From positions 32,660,361 to 32,724,360 of the forward strand of contig JAAONU010000003.1 in NCBI GenBank assembly GCA_012932295.1: 64,000 bases of DNA, read 5' to 3'. The translations under genes and the position numbers were made by a program. Positions 61,601 to 64,000 of the stretch are shown one piece after another. This DNA comes from Cyclina sinensis (taxonomy: Eukaryota; Mollusca; Bivalvia; Venerida; Veneridae). The notes beneath the pieces are model-generated. The model made no database searches. It saw only the letters and a list, made by a program, of their open reading frames with translations, and was not told the DNA's origin. Numbering within the stretch: the first letter of the stretch is position 1; every line of letters starts with the position of its first letter.

Positions 61601-63723
61601 TAGAAATAGACATTTCATTTAATCAAACGTGACGTCATTGACAAGAACATGACAGCAGTAAAACAGAATGAATTTGAATAAATAACAGAACCCAGGAAAA
61701 CTGGCTATCCATGATTTCCTTTAATCTGTAAAATGCTAATTAGAAAAGTGCGAGTCATTCAATGTATAAAAAATGGTTATTTTGCAGTTTTATTTTTTTC
61801 AATTACGTCATGTAAAAGAAAATAAAGAAAAAATACCCGCCCCACCAAAAACAAACAACACAAACAACAACAACAAGAAAAAATAACGAAGCCAGTCAAC
61901 CTCTAAGATGAAAATAATCTTTACCACGACTTCAGAGGTTTAGACATTGACCGATCTCTGATATTTGCTTGAAAACGTTGTTACAAGAACCGATGACAGA
62001 TCTTCTATAGATGTAATTGTTAGCCATATATAATTGAAAATTAGGTTCACAATTTTAACGTGATGCTTCACGTCCAAGGTCAATAAATTTACAGTAATAA
62101 GTTTTCTTCACCTATAGAACTCGAAGTTGAAGTCTTTTGACGATTTAAAAGCATACACTCAATAACTAACGTAATTAATTTAACACAGGAACAACTTAAG
62201 CTAAATATTGAATCACATGGCAAACTCATGTACATGTAAATCGAAATACAGAAATCCATCTATAAGTTTCTGACCTGATGTGATAGGTTTTGCATTTGAG
62301 GGACTCATTTTTCACTTCCACTCTTGTTCAAAACTAACCCTGATCCAAAGTTATGTACGTGTCATCGAGGCTTTAACGAATCAAAACAGAGGTCAGGAAA
62401 ATAAAGCAGACAGTTTAGAACAGTTTCATTAATTATAAACAGATAATAGTGTAAGAATTTAGAACCGGACAATTTTTACCACCAATCTTATTTTTCGGAC
62501 ATAAACATAAAACACTGGCCCGGGTCGCTGTAGACAGAATTCTTGATGAAGGTATTAGAATTATGTTTAAGACAGCTAAATGTCAGATAGACATAAATAA
62601 AAGCGACAACAACAGCAACAAAACAAACATGATTTTTAGTATGTTAAGTTGTTTCAGAACTTTAACTTGTTTCTATGGCTGTCTTTTCTTTTCTTCATTT
62701 TCGTTTTCGTCATTTTGCTTCGTCATTTCTATCCATCTGTCCTTCTTTTCTAACTACAGTTAAAAGTCACACAGACTCTTTAACGACTTTATAATTTAGC
62801 AAATTACCAACGAACAGGCAGAGTTTGGCCATCATAAATAGAAGAAACATGGTGAATGGAATTTATTCCGTGAGTAAAAGTAACCATCCTTGAGACATAT
62901 CCGTCAGATAATACAGTCTATTCTAAATACAGGCTTACCAAATTATCGCAAAGAGAGTCAGAGGTCAGCAGGTCATGTGATAACTACATGTATGTATGTA
63001 AAGTATAAGTCATTTTCAATTATCATATTGTACACAAACATGAAATATTCACGTTGACTTATGTCTTATCTTCTTCACTTCCTTGTCTAAAAGATATTAT
63101 CTCCTGTATGATGCGACGAATTTGGACCAAAAATGGACACGAAAGCGTGTGAGTTTGCTCTCGGTCTTATTTTGTTTTATTCACCATTCTAGCCTATTAC
63201 TCATTGTTAAGACATACCTTCATGGAGCATATTATTAACATTTCTCATGATGATCACTTAGTTACAGTTCTGTTTCTTAGTAATATCTTATACAATGCAT
63301 TCGTCTTCTATACTTGGGTTACTTACTGCATTCAAGGAGCAGGCAACTCATAGAATCTTGTATCAACGAGAAAGAACATTGACCAGAGAAACTCTATAAC
63401 ACCTACGATATTCTTCAATAGCTCAAGATCCTCGAAAAATGTTTTTAGAGTGTTCGTTAAACACTGTATTGAACATTTGAATTAATTTATGAGGACGTCT
63501 TTAAATTATTCAGGAGTGAAAATGGCACAAAAATAACACTCATGCATAGCAACTTGATTGATTTAATGTTTTCAATAGTTTCTGTGCCAGTAAATTATTT
63601 ACAAAACAAAACGCACAGAAAAAAGTCGAGCGTATTTTTTTTAAACTATCATCAACTATTATTCAAGAGTAAAAACAACAACAACAACAACTATATATTC
63701 ACTTTAAAGAAAATACTCGTCTA
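58616..63723. other. Long non-coding stretch, no gene recognised
   Basis: AT-rich intergenic DNA downstream of ERGIC2. Open frames are short and domainless. A CAACAACAACAAC microsatellite is near 63675. A TATTCAAATATCAATACCAA block near 60690 resembles inverted text near 30797 but is not delimited. Confidence 0.4.
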
Positions 63724-64000
63724 CAGGGCCGGATCCAGAAATTTCTGACTGGGGGGGCTTGGGGGAAGGTACGGAAGGGGGTGACCCCCTTCTGTAGGGG
63801 GGGTTTGGGGGGCCTCCCCCAAGAAAATTTTCTAAGCAGGTGGAGTAAATGGCTCATTTTGGTGCATTTTAGGCATAAAAATATAGTGAAATTTGTGTGA
63901 GAATTTAAAAGAAATATACTGGTATTCTTTGAAATGTTCAACTAAAGCAAAAAACATGTGACAGGTTTTAACTTTTTTATTTTATATTTATAATGTCCTC
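63724..64000. mobile_element. Second copy of CAGGGCCGGATCC transposon, cut by right edge
   Basis: Starts CAGGGCCGGATCCAGAAATT, then the same G-rich hairpin (TACGGAAGGGGG...CCCCCTTCTGTA) and the AGGCATAAAAATATAGTGAA region found, inverted, at about 11640-11813. Continues beyond the window. Confidence 0.85.

Overview
The window is eukaryotic nuclear DNA, AT-rich and intron-rich. Tandem GGTCA-rich arrays, many non-autonomous DNA transposons, tRNA-derived SINEs and LINE 3' stubs together suggest a marine bivalve mollusc. This is inferred from repeat style and gene content, and no species can be named. Codons can only be read in short exons, so gene models rest on phase-consistent splice sites and protein families recalled from memory.

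Three host genes are supported. (1) Minus strand, 5873 down to the left edge: the 5' part of a muscle LIM protein gene of the CSRP/Mlp84B type, with one complete LIM domain, half of a second, and the rest outside the window. (2) Minus strand, 42090-35772: an SCNM1 orthologue, a minor (U12) spliceosome component. Its N-terminus and acidic C-terminus are clear, but the zinc-finger exon expected between them was not found. (3) Plus strand, 45841-57531: a complete ERGIC2 gene, an ER-Golgi intermediate compartment membrane protein, in ten coding exons. SCNM1 and ERGIC2 lie head to head, with about 3.7 kb between start codons.

The most interesting observation is in ERGIC2. Two tandem exons (51769-51827 and 52423-52487) have identical phases and align over the same GHxHL segment. 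Using both or neither breaks the frame, which is the signature of mutually exclusive splicing.

The rest is mobile or repetitive. An apparently intact mariner (21795-23652; perfect 29-bp terminal repeats, DD34D triad complete) carries a spliceosomal-type intron and sits inside an older TTAA-flanked element (21736-25490). There are hAT-like elements at 1931-2819, 6313-7504, 10847-11813 (second copy cut by the right edge at 63724), 42587-43285 and 43449-43603; the last two interrupt one LINE remnant. A degraded pogo/pasquatch-type transposase lies near 32200-32810, and a truncated LINE reverse transcriptase at 44903-45424. Tandem arrays at 1-1350, 5040-5745, 37166-38774, 47870-49145 and 55720-56400 fill introns and intergenic DNA. 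Several contain perfect AGGTCAnnnTGACCT palindromes.

From about 12.2 to 21.7 kb, 34.1 to 35.7 kb and 58.6 to 63.7 kb no gene was recognised.
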